Positions 1-11,913 of a DNA stretch of 64,000 nt are shown here, in pieces. The stretch is from Phytophthora colocasiae. Lineage: Eukaryota; Oomycota; Peronosporomycetes; Peronosporales; Peronosporaceae. Under the pieces are notes generated by a model, which saw only the letters and a program-made list of their open reading frames with translations, was not told the origin of the DNA and searched no databases. Numbering within the stretch: the first letter of the stretch is position 1; each line of letters opens with the position of its first letter. The stretch spans positions 682,001 through 746,000 of the forward strand of contig JAGKQI010000045.1 of assembly GCA_018806915.1 (NCBI GenBank), in the 5' to 3' direction. A program made the translations under genes and the position numbers.

Positions 1-930
1 GATATGAGCTTTTACTGCGACGGGATCGACCGCATGGGGGCAAAGGAGTTTTGTCCAAGGACTCTTTGGAAAGGAGTCAGCGTCGCAGAAGCGCTCAAAG
101 GAGGGATCGGGCGATAAAAAGCTTGAATTGACCTCTACGCACGCCAATACAGTAATCTAGTCAACGTGACGACTGCCAATGGATGCGGTGGTGCGGCACG
201 GAAAGGTGCACATACAAAGAGGATGTAGACAATGTCTGCCAGAACATCAAGGCAACGGCAATTTAACTCCTTGCAAGATGGAAATGGAGTGGTTTCGCCC
301 GCCACTTTCGACTTGCAGCGACATTGAGGCTTCCGTCCACATGGCTTTCTTGATCACCGTTTAGACACAAAACCACCTGTTGCATCTGGTCTTCCCAGTG
401 ACGACCCCACAACAAGTCGCTCCAAGCCAATCTCGACTTGCGCGGTAAAAACTATCGAGCAATTCAAACGCCAGGGGTTTCGTAACTCTGCGATCGTTGC
501 CTTTTTGGTGCGCGTTTGTTTCCTGGCATTTCACCCTACGTTTTCAATGTAAAGCCAGAAGTCCAATCGGCTGGCAAATCGACGGATCTCAGGCTTCAAG
601 CCTGGAATTTCTCGCGAGGCTGGATCAGGTTGTACTCGTTGAAGCCTAAAAAAATCTCCGAGTCCCCGCTCAGCAATTCATCGTCTTGTCCGAATGGCAC
701 GCAAAGTGGCGACCTGCGTACTCCCTGGCTACATGTTAGCACATGGCCGGCCACAAGAGCAAAAGGAAACGGTCGGCATATCGTAAAGCAAGTTGTCTTT
801 CTCACAAGTCACATATTTTAGCTTCTCCTCCGAGCCAACCGTCCTCCTCGAACGAAAGCGTCCACTTGCAATATAGAGCTCGCCAAGCAAACCAACTAAC
901 CAGCTTTCCCATTATGTTTTAACTATTATT
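1..930. other. No recognisable gene
   Basis: Only short reading frames (at most about 100 codons) on both strands, with no recognisable domain, splice structure or terminal repeats. A minus-strand frame at 596-805 could be a decayed gene remnant but nothing in it is identifiable. Confidence 0.4.
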
Positions 931-943
931 ATGATCCATCCAC

Positions 944-1700
944 TTAGTCGAGGTCAGCAAACGTAATGTGTTTGCCGGGTTTAAAGTCTCCACTAACCGC
1001 TAAAACGACCCCACGGTGCGAAGATTGATGCGTCGATACCAATGTCCCCTGCTCCTTCATCTCCACGAACCACTTGGTCAACTCCGGGGCCATCAGTGGC
1101 GATTCCCTCATCGCTCGCTGCATTTCCGTGTCCATTGCGCCTGGAGAATATGACACCTTGTTGCACCCATTTTGTTCACTTGCAAAGACGCGGAAGTGCA
1201 TTTCACGCGCTGCTTTAGCAGTGCAGTACTGGCTCAAAGTCGGATACGGCGCGATCGCTGATCTGGACGAGACGTTGACAATAACCAACTTTGTCACGCC
1301 ATCCGACACTTGACTCATCGTCGGCTTTGTCACTTGTCCTCTCGAGGCACCGAAAACGTCGAGGAAGCGTTTGTTGAGCCACATGACCCCACGTCGAGTT
1401 CAAAGTGACGAGTCATTTCCTCTGGTGAGGGACATTCCTAAGCGAACCCCAATGCTCCCAGAGCGCCAGCATTGTGTACTAGAAACACCTTGTCGTAGTG
1501 TTCTTTGGACAGCTGAGCCAGCAACGCGTCTTCTTTGTTGCTGTAGTCGACACTGTCGCTAAGGTCCACATTTTGAATGAATCCTCGTAGTTCTTCTGCT
1601 TGTAGCATCGACTGTTGAGCTTCTAGTGCAAGTTTCAACGTCATGTTCAGACCATTTTCGTATACCAGTCACTACCACCGCAGAGCGGATGGCGATCCGA
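944..1700 (-). pseudogene. Short-chain dehydrogenase (sepiapterin reductase-like) pseudogene
   Basis: Two adjacent minus-strand frames together resemble an NAD(P)-dependent short-chain dehydrogenase of the sepiapterin reductase type. The upstream part (1438-1644) has the VHNAG segment that ends beta-4 of the Rossmann fold. The downstream part (944-1384) has the catalytic Ser region (VNVSS) and the YCTAKAA signature, that is Tyr-x-x-x-Lys, followed by SPGAMDT. The gene is broken. A TAG stop interrupts the frame after LGALGFA near 1441, and a further frameshift near 1388 separates the halves. At the 5' end VVVTG (about 1655-1670) is not followed by the expected glycine-rich TGxxxGxG loop, so the cofactor-binding loop appears deleted. 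No intact product is possible. The family assignment is fairly safe; the exact substrate class is inference. Confidence 0.7.
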
Positions 1701-1765
1701 TCTGGTAATCTAAAAATCAGGGTTTGGTAATTTTCCGTAACTATTGCCGATATTGGCAATGTCAT

Positions 1766-3284
1766 ATTGCAATAATTTATTGCTCCTCAACCCCAATAAC
1801 ATGCAATTTTTTATACAGGTCAATCTTGGCCATAGCCAAATGTCGTTGACATGTGTGGTTGCTTTGCCAATGGATGGTAGCGAGAACTATCGCCAAACGG
1901 GTGGTGTGGCCACGTTTGCACACAGGGCACACGGGTTATTACAGTTGCTTGTCATTTCCTAACTGAATTATATTATATCAGTTGATTTGTGTGTTGTATG
2001 TATGATGTCGAGAAATTCGGACTATGACTTGTGTGTGTTGGTTGGAGAGGTTGGACGCGGTGGGAGGGTTCTCGAGGTAACCCCTCCTGAATCCAGGCGC
2101 ATCGACAGCAACCAACTCGTTCAAAAACTCATGAGAAAAGACGACATAGTGTCACATATTCATGTGACCTACTGACTTGGTTGACATTGTCGAAAAAATT
2201 GGCAATAACTCAATTATTTATTGGCTTGGATGAAGGCCTCCAATCCGTATGATATTGTATTTTTCCTATCCCTGCTAAAAATGATCCCGAAAGATGCTTT
2301 TTATCCCAAAAGGTAGCCATGTTGTCCCCTTCAACGTGTCAACGAAAAGAGATTCGCTTTAAATTTGTCTTTGGGCTGCGATTTCCACTTGCCAAGCAGA
2401 ATCAAACGCTTTTTCACGTCCATGGAGATCTCTACAGCGTCTGGAAGCGGCACCGTGTCCGATGATTCGTCTGTATTCGCTGCTGCTCTTAATCGTCTTC
2501 TTTTCACGAAGTCGCTTGACAACGGGGCTAATTGGTCTTCGAACATCGTCATCCGAGTCTTCATTGTCCTTAGTATTACGTGGTAGTGCTGCGTTCTGCA
2601 AGTCAATGGACAGGTCCAACGGTGGATTAGTTTCTCACGGAAGTGGTCTCTGAACCAGGTTGCATGTTGGTCACGAACTTGTTCATTGCAATTTAATTGT
2701 TGAGGTGGTCAACATATCCACACTGCTGCTTCATTCCTACATGATGACGATCGAAATCAATTTGTTAGGATGCAGTATAGAGATTGAAATCATTTTGCTA
2801 CTGTATACTTTCTGTTGACTTTCGCGACAAAAATCCCCCCAGATTCTGTTGCCTTTGCTTCAAATTGAACTAAAGGCTGTAGACTCAAGTACAAGACGAA
2901 CTTAATTATGCTGCTACGAAGTAACTGTTATGGTCAACGTGTTAGTACTTCGTCAATTTCCACTTGATAACCCGACAACGATCGAAATCAATTTGTTAGG
3001 ATGCAACATGCGTCCAGATCGAAATCAATTCGTTAGGATGCACTTTTATCCATTACTGTTGACTCGATAGTCGACATGAGCTAACAAAGTCCACACCGTA
3101 TTGCAGTTGTTTGCTTTCACTGGATCAAATTCCAGCTACCATCATCAAAAGCACGACAAACAAGAGCGTCTGCGACGTAGCTGGGAATACTATATATTAC
3201 ACTGAAATACTACTATGTACGCTACGGTGGGTGCAAGTCAGAAGAAGTAGGGTGAGAGCAATCAGTCTAAGATTTGTCGAGTAG
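1766..3284. other. Intergenic; short repeats, no confirmed gene
   Basis: AT-rich stretch without a recognisable gene. Overlapping minus-strand frames at 2331-2619 (86-91 codons, Arg/Lys/Asp-rich) read a little like protein in two frames at once and may be a decayed exon, but I cannot assign them. The 27-bp repeats are listed separately. Confidence 0.4.
2748..3042 (+). repeat. Three copies of a 27-bp direct repeat
   Basis: A unit containing GATCGAAATCAATTTGTT followed by AGGATGCA occurs at 2748-2774, 2979-3005 and 3016-3042 (the last with one C in place of T), all in the same orientation. A weaker, partly matching copy follows the first at about 2780-2808. Spacing is irregular (231 and 37 bp), unlike a CRISPR or a simple tandem array. 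Confidence 0.8.
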
Positions 3285-4033
3285 CTAGCAGAGATATCGG
3301 TCGAGCCGTGCTAAGTGCCGGTATTGGTACTGGGCTGCGAATAAACTGAGTGAGAAGGCGGATTGGTGGTGGTTTAGTGTCGTAGCTGCGGCAGTGTCGG
3401 ACACAGTAAACTGCGTCATCTCATCGATATTGACGTCGTATAAGTTGCGAACACGCGAGCAGATGAGATTCTTCACGCGGATAGATGTGTGTGAGTCATT
3501 GCATACGGTGATAACAAGTGCGATCGTTCGGAAGCGCCACCCTTCGTATATGAAGCGAACAGAGGACCGAATCACACCTGTCTTGTTGCTTGCCGTCGTC
3601 CAGCAGTCATGATGGAGATTCAGGAACAATGAGCCGTTAGAAGCTGCATACTCTTCCAGCAAAAGCTTCTTCACTCAGGGAAGGCATCGTCCAAGTGACC
3701 ACGGTACGTTCTAACAGCAAGAACGTATGATTTTAGTGACTTTCTGAAGCATCAACTTGAACCCAGAAGTGACAACTGGGTTAAAAGGTAGACATATTAA
3801 GCATTCAATTAGTCTCTAAACCAGTAGCAGTAGAAGTACTCAAGCTTACCGTCATAAATGAGCCACTGTACGACGAATACATTCAGTTGCTGCTGGGTCA
3901 GTCCCCAGGTTCTTGGTAGTACACCATGTTGTTTTAAATATGACCCCACGCCAACTAGCGTCAACTTGACTCTTTGTTCGCTAAGCTTTCTGGTTATATT
4001 GTAGATATTTGTTAGTACTAATGAATGATACAA
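3285..4033 (-). mobile_element. hAT-family transposase remnant
   Basis: Two minus-strand frames carry pieces of a hAT (hobo/Activator/Tam3) transposase in the right order. The 5' piece (3809-4033) has a segment beginning LTQQQLNVFVVQWLIYD, typical of the region just before the RNase H-like core. The 3' piece (3285-3674) contains LHHDCWTTASN, the hAT block around the first catalytic Asp, followed by FIYEGWRFRTIALV. The pieces are separated by about 130 nt of disrupted sequence, and both the BED zinc finger and the C-terminal dimerisation domain are missing. No terminal repeats could be paired. It looks long dead. Confidence 0.6.
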
Positions 4034-4637
4034 AACATTTTATATGATCAACTCACCGAACTGAGATATTAAGTGGATCGCCGCCCTCATAGCGACACAG
4101 CTCATTAGAACACAGGTGCAGAAGAGCTTAAAAGAAGTAAAGAAGCTTCTTCTCTTTCTTTATCTTCGGGAAGTTGTTGTGACAGGTTAGGCGATAGGGG
4201 TGTCATTAGCTGGATAGTCAAGTGATACTAATATGCTCAGCGTTGTTCTCCTTTTGATTAATTTGTTTTTTATACTCACAGCTATAGCAGGTGTCATGCC
4301 GGGTTTTGAAAAACAATATACAAGCATAAAAAGTGAAGCAACAATATCTTAAGCAGCAAAAGGAAAGGAAGGAAACTGCAGTTTAATAACTGATTATTTC
4401 CTGGTTGCTACTACTTGGCTATTAAATTCTGAAGGTTTGATTGTATTTTGTGAAATGTTTGCTTGGTGGTACATTGACCAGTGAACCACTAGGAGGCCGT
4501 TAAGCAGCAAGAGAAAGGATACTACTAACTTTCGGGAGAATAGCAAATGTGAAACGTAGCCTAGCGAGGATGCCAGTAACCATCGTTGCCAATGTCCATA
4601 CGCCATTTTGTAGTGTCTGGATTTGGTTGCAACTGCT

Positions 4638-6516
4638 TCAACACACGTTTTGGAAAGCGGGTGACAACGGTAGGCAGCGTAGAAGATGTGCGGATCTGAC
4701 ACGAGATGTTCCAACGTAGAGGTGATCAAGCATCCATTTGGGCGATCCGGGTGTACCCTCCAGATAAAGTAAAACCCTTTTTAGTGTAGCCCCCTGGGCT
4801 TTCCATACCGTCATTACTAGCGCGAGCTCAACTGCAAGTTGCGAGTATCTGATCTTCATTGGTTTTGGCATGAGCGTCCGCGCTAACGTAACGGTATACT
4901 TGCTTTTGTCATTTACAAGTAGGCCGATTGGAATTATAATACTGTCTTTTTCCGTTCTTCGTCCGGCAGTATCTGTTTTCCAAATTGTTTCCAAGTTGTT
5001 TTCGGGAGGCCAGGTTGTTGCTGGCACAACTCCACCAGTTTGAGTGATGAGTTGGACATTTATAAAGTCAGGTGCTTTCGGAAGATCAAAGACAGCTCCA
5101 CTTGGTAGTCGTGCACATTGTAGCATCTGCAGGATTTGTTCGGAGTCGCTGACGTTATTCCACGCAAGCGACACAAGCTTGCACATAGTCCCATTTGCAA
5201 CACCCCATTCAACGTTTCCGTTACCATTATCAAGGACTTGAGCACATCCTCCTTTCACAAAATAACCGAACAAAGCTGGGTAGTCGGCTGCGTTGTATAG
5301 CAACTCAACAGTTCTTGTGGGACTCCTGCGACTGGTTTACGCCACCGTAATACCACAGAGTTTGCACGGAGAGCAAGTAATCGAGCAGTACATGCTGTTA
5401 AAGCAGCTTTATCCACATTGCTTGTAACCAGAATTGTTGATTTCATCCATCCAGGCTGGATCCAGCTCAATTTCTTGTCGTGTTAGCTCGTGTGTCACCG
5501 TGTCAACTACCTCATCACTGAGCAATTGAAATTTCTGTCTCTCCATAGCTACCTGGATATGTTGCGGGAGTTTTCGGAACGTGTCCAGATTTTTCTGCTG
5601 CACTGGACAGTTGTGGGCCCTTTGTTGAGACTTTAGAGTAAACACTCGAAATCGCCTGAAAAGGTCTCGGGCTTGTATGATAACGGCGTTTGCGTTCAGC
5701 TTGTACATAGATTTACATAGAGGCGTCCCCATGAGCGCTTCCAGTTGCAAAAAATCTCCAGACTGTTCACAATTAATAAAAATGAGGTCATGCATTGTGA
5801 ATGAAGTGATCAACATACCAGACGTACCCATAGGAGAGATTTACCACCAAACGGCAAATCGTGATTGTAGACCATGCGTAAGCGCTTGTCTACAGTCACT
5901 GTAAATTCGCTACCAAGCATAGAAACTTCGTCTGTCACGATGATACCAACCGAGTTGTCGAAAAGAAGACGGAGTTCTGCTAATTTTTTAGGAGAAACAT
6001 GATCTCCCTCTCGACCAACTTTGAAAGCAGCATGACGTCATCCCGCCTGGAAACTGGCTTGCAGCGGCCCCTGTCGGGCATGTTATTACAATATTTAGCC
6101 CGCGTTTCAGTAACTCGTCTCGTAGTTTGTGTATGACGAACGATTTGCCTGTTCCGGCTCCACCATGCCATAAGTGTAAGTGTCTGAACAGGATTGGGCT
6201 TGTCGAGGTTTGTCAGGATCCAATCGATTATTGCTTTTTGCTGTTCAGGAGATGCAGTGTCTTCATTTCGCGATTGGTGCAGCGATGATGCAATAGGATC
6301 ATTAGGGCCTCTGGTATTACTAGTCTGTCCATTAGATAAATCAGATGCGTGGTTGCACGGCACCATCTCGTGGATTCGTCGTGCAACAACTTGGAGGTTT
6401 AGTTCCGGGACGAATGAGCACATCGTCATACGTACGCTGATGCTGATATACGTTCGACAACAGATGAGATACAGGAACGGCATGCTGTACATCTGCATGT
6501 GTTTGTTCACTGTCAT
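4638..6516 (-). pseudogene. Helitron Pif1-like helicase domain (frameshifted)
   Basis: Superfamily 1B helicase pieces occur in order along the minus strand. The Walker A motif HGGAGTGKS is near 6150-6175, but in a different frame from the preceding SPEQQKAIIDWIL segment, so a frameshift lies near 6180. Walker B reads IIVTDEVSMLG near 5915-5945 and PFGG comes next. GDFLQLEALMG lies at the start of the 5409-5831 piece. The final motif region WKAQGATL followed by LYVGTSRVRS lies at about 4710-4800, in the piece 4638-5303. A helicase of this type unwinds DNA during Helitron rolling-circle transposition. The domain is nearly complete in content but broken into at least four frames. Confidence 0.8.
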
Positions 6517-6621
6517 CTTGAACTCCCATCAGCGAGCAAAAGATTGACTGTATAGCTCGTACACTTTCGCGATGAGTCGGATTTCCTAAAGCCGCAGCTC
6601 GAAGTAAGCCAATATAAATCA

Positions 6622-7428
6622 TCATCTCCGTCCGTCAATACTCCATTTTGCTTCAGGGTCACCCGTGCTGTTACGGGTTTTCTGATCCGTAATGGAACCG
6701 GTCGATGGATTATCTTTCCATCGTGTGGCATTTCTAGCTCTCCACTCCAAACACGTTTTTTCGTTGTCGCTACATCGTACATGCTTTTGAATGAATTTGT
6801 GGACTTGCCGATATCGTTGCCTGCTGATAAAAGGGGATGAAGAGCTATCCCAAGCTGTACACAATTGTGCTAACCCTGACGCACTCACGTCAAATTCTGG
6901 TCGATCGTGCGTGTTCCAAGGTACAGAAACGGAGATAACATACTTTGCCATCGCGTCCATCTTCTTTGAACTTGGCGCTTTACGAGAGCATGACACGGGT
7001 GGAGAACCTCCAAAAGCCGGGGTGAACATTTTCGTACGGATAACGGCTTCGTAGCGATGAAAGAGAGGGTGGCGCGTGTCCAAGTCGAAGCTGTGCCTAG
7101 ATTTTCGCCCTCGGTTGCTTTTTGTTCCAATTTTATTTTGGCGCGGTACAATATCCACGATGCAGGCAAACTCTGAAGGCGAATAATCCACGAAATGAAT
7201 GCCACGGTATTTGTATAATTCCAGCTGACTGACAAATATTGTCTTGCCTTCGATTTTAAAAAGTCCGTGCGCCGCCAGCAGCATGTTTCTCAGTACAAGA
7301 GCGACTGAGAACTGACAAATCTTCTGCGTGAGCAAAAATTTCGCTAGTTCCTCGATAGCAGCATCTATGGTTGAGGAACTGTCTGCACTATCTTCTTCGA
7401 GAAATGCTGCTACATCGTCGTTATCCAT
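6622..7428 (-). pseudogene. Helitron polyprotein, central segment
   Basis: A 268-codon open frame between the Rep and helicase parts of the Helitron. It has an acidic start (DNDDVAAFLEEDSADSSS) and then a stretch (ELYKYRGIHFVDYSPSEFA) of the kind found between Rep and helicase in Helitron polyproteins, where a block ending in a YP/YSP-type motif precedes the ATPase. No independent domain is visible. It is separated from its neighbours only by frame changes, so it is best read as part of the same broken protein. Confidence 0.55.
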
Positions 7429-7463
7429 GTAGTCCGTTGACGAACACGTACTACCTTCGTCAA

Positions 7464-9111
7464 TTACGTTTTCCTCTGAGGATGTGTCCAGATTTTTTCC
7501 AGCTCATTTACAAATCCATGCGGAAACACAAACGTGAACGATTCAGACGATACATGAGATTTGTGCCCAAGCAAAGCATATACCATCAAGGAAATAGGCC
7601 ACTCATTCGCACCGCCGAACGCGTTAACTGTACGCGTCGCTAGGTATTGAGCCTGACGTTCCGGTGTTTCGCTGTCCGCGGCAATGCTAGGGTACTTCAG
7701 AGCATCTTCAAGGGCTGTGAGCATCATCGCAGCAGCATTTTTGAGTCCTGCACCTTCTTTTGTCATGTAATTCTGCTGGTATTCATCAACCAAATCTCCA
7801 GCATCTTCTCCGTTCATAACACTTGAGTTACAATGCGATGCTGTTAAACCAGATAACAAACAATTTGTTTCCCACATACATGCCATCGGCTTCAGGTCGA
7901 AATTGTTCCCAGACAACAGGACCAGAAATCTGAGGACGAAGAAATTCACCTTGTTTAGAATCGTAGCCAGCATCCAGTTTCATTTCGTAATCTGCAGAGA
8001 TGGGGCTGCCGACGCAAGCTCCATTGACTTTGTTTATAACCAGTGACTGGGTTTCCTTTTCGTGGATTCCTGCAGGACGACACAGCCTACACTGTGTTTT
8101 CCGCGTTTTCCTTTGACGCAGGTCTTCGAGTGGCAATGGATGTTTGTTGCAAGCAGTTGACCTTTGAACCGCGTCTTGAAAACCTGATAGATCATCACTG
8201 ATAGGTGGTAATGCTACTTCACATGCTCGTGGGAACGGAGTTCCAGGATTGTTGTACTTCCAATCATTTACCCAAGCTCGCGTAGCAGGGATAAATGATT
8301 CGTGCATACAGCATCCATCCAATTCGCGATATACTGACGTAGCACAAGACAGGAAGCTCCACGCGTCAAGATCTCGGGTGAAAAAGAAGAGGCCGTACAC
8401 TGCTCATGTGTAGATGTAATCTTCCATCAATTTGAGGTTCAACGACACCGTTAAACGCGGCAACTTTTCCATAAGCTCCGGCTTCGTTCGAGCATAGTTT
8501 CGGCATTTCCTAGTGTCTTCCAGAAGCCGGGCAGCGCAAAATTCCTTTCTGAATCAGATTCATTTTCTGCTCAAAGGCTAAAGCAGCCAGAGCAGGGCAT
8601 CAGTTTGAGATTGACAAACGGAGCCGTGGGCTGTTTTAATATCTTCAGGAAGTTTACTCCAGTTAAAGTTTTCTTCACCGTATACGCAAGTTTCGTCATT
8701 CCAAGCGTTATGTTTTCTCAGCAACACGATTCGATGCAAAAGTAATATCGTCTTGCTCAGGCGGTGCAACCGTGGTCCAAAAACAGGGGTAGCCCAAACC
8801 GATAACGCATGGCTGACAATTTCGGCCGGAGTTGCTGCACGCTCAAAAGGCGAAAAGGGAATCGTACCACCAATAACTGATAAAATTCGCAATAGTCCCG
8901 CGTTAAGTCGTTTTGCCGCAGCCGATTCAGGGTCTTCTTTTGCTGCAAACAAGTGCTTCCTTGAACTCCGTAGAGTTTGCCAACTCTCCCAGTTTTTTAA
9001 CGTTTTTGCGTGAGTTGTGGCTGCTCTAGCTGCTTTTCGTACTGCTGAATGTCTTTGCAGCTGATTAAAAAGCGTTGCTACAAATGTTACGTCGGTCTCG
9101 AATTCTGCCAT
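7464..9111 (-). pseudogene. Helitron HUH replication initiator region (frameshifted)
   Basis: Three overlapping minus-strand pieces (8578-9111, 7828-8400, 7464-7973) form the Helitron Rep region. Between the first two, near 8404-8420, the strand reads GRLHLHM, the His-hydrophobic-His (HUH) metal-binding motif of rolling-circle initiators, immediately before a frameshift into YGLFFFTRDLDAW. A Cys-rich patch (CRLCRPAG) lies near 8090. Further along is the segment NEWPISLMVYALLG. Rep would nick and join the Helitron ends through a catalytic tyrosine, which I could not place with confidence because of the frame breaks. Confidence 0.65.
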
Positions 9112-9210
9112 CCGTAATACCGCATGAGATGTTGCACTAAGTCACGGGGAAATGATCCATGAGGCAGCATATCACCCCCATCATGAACAAGGTAGGAAAT
9201 GTACCAGCGA

Positions 9211-10407
9211 TCATTTCACCATTTTCATCCCACTCCACAATTGGTGTAGCTCCTCTTCGATTACTACAGCAATGTCACCTTTTATGCCAACGGTGTCCAT
9301 CATTGCATCGATAATCGTAGATCTGACCTTGTCCGTTTGACTCATCGCTGGTTGCAAAACAGCAGATTGCTGAAAGACAACACAGTCTGGTGTGTCTCTG
9401 TCAGGAGCCATATCTGCCGCGTATCGCTCCGAGTTGACGGCGTTATCCACAGCACGCAACGCTGCTGTGTCACGCACAATCACATCCCTTTCGATAGCAT
9501 TTTCTAACGTTGCAAGTTTTTCGACTTGAACACGAGAGTCATCTATCTCGATGCCTTTATCCCGAATGAAGCTATGCGTTTCCTTCAATACAGCTAGCCA
9601 CGGAAAAATACTTTCGCTCGGCAATTCATAAAAACCACGAAATACATTTTTACGGGCCCTCCACTCTTCTGAAGGGCCAATAAAAGTAACCCGAGGCTTA
9701 TGATCGATGTCTGTTACTGGGAGTACCTTTGCACAAGCTTGGGGGCCACTCGAATGAAAGCAAATCACATGTCCACTGCAATGTTTTCCAGACAGAGAGA
9801 ACTCTAATCCGAAGCTCCGAGCTGGCGCGATACAATTTTTCCCAAGCGCATTCAGTAAAGGAAGAGATCCAGAACGCCCGTACTCATGGCCACTTGCGAG
9901 ACTAAACTTTGATTTGCGGGGATTCCATGCACATTTCGAGCATAAATGAACACGCTCTACGTCACGGACTAACTCAGGATTCAAATAGTATTTTTTCCCA
10001 TTTGGCTGCTGTAGAATTTGGGCATGTTTCCTGATGATATCATCTGATAGATGACCGTACCGTTCTTCAAACTCAGAAGGAGAAATTAGAAATGTATCCG
10101 GTAGGTTCGATAACGGCATACAGACAGTTTTTCTCTCAGATTCAAGAAGCAATTCACAACACGAAGCACATGCGTAAATTGCACTTCGTGAGGGATCAAT
10201 TGCAGCAGCAGTTTTTCACACCGGACATGTTCTTGTACTCCAGGGGTCATCGAGCGCAGCCACTAACCGTTGACGTACAGGTTCACTTTCCCGAAGATGT
10301 TCATCATTAAAAGTGAAAGCGTCTGGGTGACAGCTGCAGCAGTAAAAGTAGGCCAATGCGAGCCTTGGGTCAGACGTAAAGTTTTGACCTTTCATCATCA
10401 TCAGCAC
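9211..10407 (-). pseudogene. Helitron DUF6570-like region
   Basis: A 313-codon frame (9211-10152) begins with LLESERKTVCMPLSNLPDTF and contains KCAWNPRKSKFSLASGHEYG, LPLLNALGKNCIAPARSFG and KHCSGHVICFHSSGP. This matches my memory of the DUF6570 block commonly found upstream of Rep in Helitron proteins. The same frame continues upstream to 10407 but is interrupted by one TGA codon just after STRTCPV near 10217. The upstream piece adds the CASCCELL cysteines. The function of DUF6570 is not known. The break is a single nonsense codon, so this is the least damaged part of the element. Confidence 0.65.
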
Positions 10408-10559
10408 ATCCTCGTCAGAGATGTCGTGTTTACCCAGTATTGATTCTGCGAGATGATGTAAGCGAACATCTAAATCACTCTCGTTGCCTTTTGCGTGTTG
10501 TTCGGATTGAACATCCCTCGCTGGTGGTGTAAAACAAAATTAGCTTACATCCATTCAAA

Positions 10560-10901
10560 CTACCGTAGCGAGATTACTGTACCGCGATTTTTCTTTTGAG
10601 CACGATATTGACGCATATAAGCTGTTCGACGTTTTTTTTTAAACTCCGCTGCAGCATCCTCAGTATGAGTCTTTTTTTTTGAGGAGCGAGATCTCTGCAT
10701 GTCGGCATGTCGCTTACGAGCTGTTGCCTCTGAATATGCACGATCAGGATCATTACCTCTAGCAGCCCCAACGATCGGTTGAATAACTTGAGTAGGAGCT
10801 TGAGCATTGCCAGTCTGTTTCCTCGAAGCGCGATACGCGCGCATGTATTCTGCTTTGCGCTGGCGCTTTCGCTCTGGCGAAGAAGCACTCTCCATGATCA
10901 C
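10560..10901 (-). CDS. Helitron N-terminal basic repeat protein segment
   Basis: A 113-codon frame with three imperfect copies of a Lys/Arg-rich unit: KRQRKAEYMRAYRASRK, then RKRHADMQRSRSSKKK, then KKRRTAYMRQYRAQKK. Such repeats resemble the STPR-type basic repeats at the start of some Helitron and Pif1-like proteins and probably bind nucleic acid. It ends about 150 nt before the DUF6570 part, and there may be an intron or frame break between them. A start at 10895 (second Met) is as likely as the one at 10901. Confidence 0.5.
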   Translation of the reverse strand: MIMESASSPERKRQRKAEYMRAYRASRKQTGNAQAPTQVIQPIVGAARGNDPDRAYSEATARKRHADMQRSRSSKKKTHTEDAAAEFKKKRRTAYMRQYRAQKKNRGTVISLR

Positions 10902-11113
10902 TGTCCTCGCTGATCTAACAAATTGATTAGATACTAACGGTGTGATCAGAAAACATCAGAGGATTTAACGATTGTTTTGGTGACGAGCATTTGTCATCAT
11001 GTACATCTGCAGAGGCAACGGCAAGATCAATTCCCATCAAAATGTGGCCCAACAGATTTTCCTCGTCATTAATCATTTTGTGCCGAGCTAACCAAGGCTT
11101 GCTTCTGTCAAGT

Positions 11114-11913
11114 ATGGAGATTGACGGGATCCCGATACCCAAGGACTACAAATCACCACTCCAGGAACGCGGCGAGAGTGAACAAGACGCTCCTCCTCGC
11201 GTGCTTCCAACACGCAAAGGTAAGTAGAAGTACGAAGTGTTCAATACTGGACAAATACGTATAATTTCTATGCCACCACGTCATCAGCGTTTTTAGAATA
11301 CGTGAACGAGGGTGTCCGTAGTACGAATAATGTTTCTGTCTACGGACGAAATGTTTGGTGCAGCGAACACACCGTTCGCGATGGACGCAAATTGGTCCGG
11401 ATGCACCTAATTGACCTGTTTGCTCCAGAGTCGGAGGCGATACTGAAATCGGTAAATTTTACTCAATAGCCAATTCTAGCATTTTACTAATATTTCTGCA
11501 TATGTGCTTGTCACTATCAGAAATATGAAGACCAGTATGATAACAACCGCTACATAGTCGACAAAGATCTGATGACTGCAACGATCTGGAAGAACAACGA
11601 CACCGAGCATGACGTTCCGCTCCGAGGACAAAATGTAAAAGTTGTTCATTTCACCGATCCGAAGGTCTTCCGGAACGAGTGCTGCCAATTCACAACACGA
11701 TTCAGAGATCTCAAGTTCGAGAAGAAGTCCGAGACGCCAACGACTACAGATGGAAAATATCCTGCTTCTTCATCTACGATCACTGAGATGGCCACTGTAA
11801 TTCCGAATTCCAGCTCGAATGTCTGCACGAACAAAAGCGCCACCGCAACTGAGACTGATGCTGAGCCTTCCGTGAAACTCGAGCCGCCCGTCAAGAAACA
11901 AAAAACGGACTGA
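11114..11913 (+). CDS. Unknown nuclear-type protein, 3 exons, 217 aa
   Basis: Three exons fit GT-AG splicing and one continuous frame: 11114-11219, intron 11220-11296 (GTAAGTAG...TTTTAG), 11297-11451, intron 11452-11520 (GTAAAT...TATCAG), 11521-11913. The predicted product is 217 aa, starting MEIDGIPIPKDYKSP. The C-terminal third is Ser/Thr-rich and ends KLEPPVKKQKTD, which looks like a nuclear localisation signal. The middle (VWCSEHTVRDGRKLVRMH) is the most protein-like part but matches no family I recognise. The start was chosen because it is the last in-frame ATG before the splice-supported exon; an in-frame ATG at 10991 would extend it by 41 codons. The decayed Helitron ends only about 200 bp upstream. 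Confidence 0.6.

Larger units (their letters stand above)
4394..10901 (-). mobile_element. Decayed autonomous Helitron (Rep-DUF6570-Pif1 helicase)
   Basis: A 6.5-kb minus-strand block reads 5' to 3' as a Helitron polyprotein: basic repeat N-terminus, DUF6570-like region, HUH replication initiator, then a Pif1-type helicase. These elements move by rolling-circle replication and normally end with TC at the 5' end and a hairpin plus CTRR at the 3' end. I could not place either end with confidence; the 5' end should lie just right of 10901 and the 3' end left of 4400. At least one in-frame stop and several frameshifts show that it is no longer autonomous. Confidence 0.8.

Noticed and set aside
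2748..3042. CRISPR-like array
   Set aside because: Only three copies, irregular spacing (231 and 37 bp), eukaryotic context, no cas genes.
10217..10219. TGA in the Helitron DUF6570 frame as a recoded sense codon
   Set aside because: All intact genes here use TGA, TAG and TAA as stops (for example SWEET ends in TGA), so it is simple decay.
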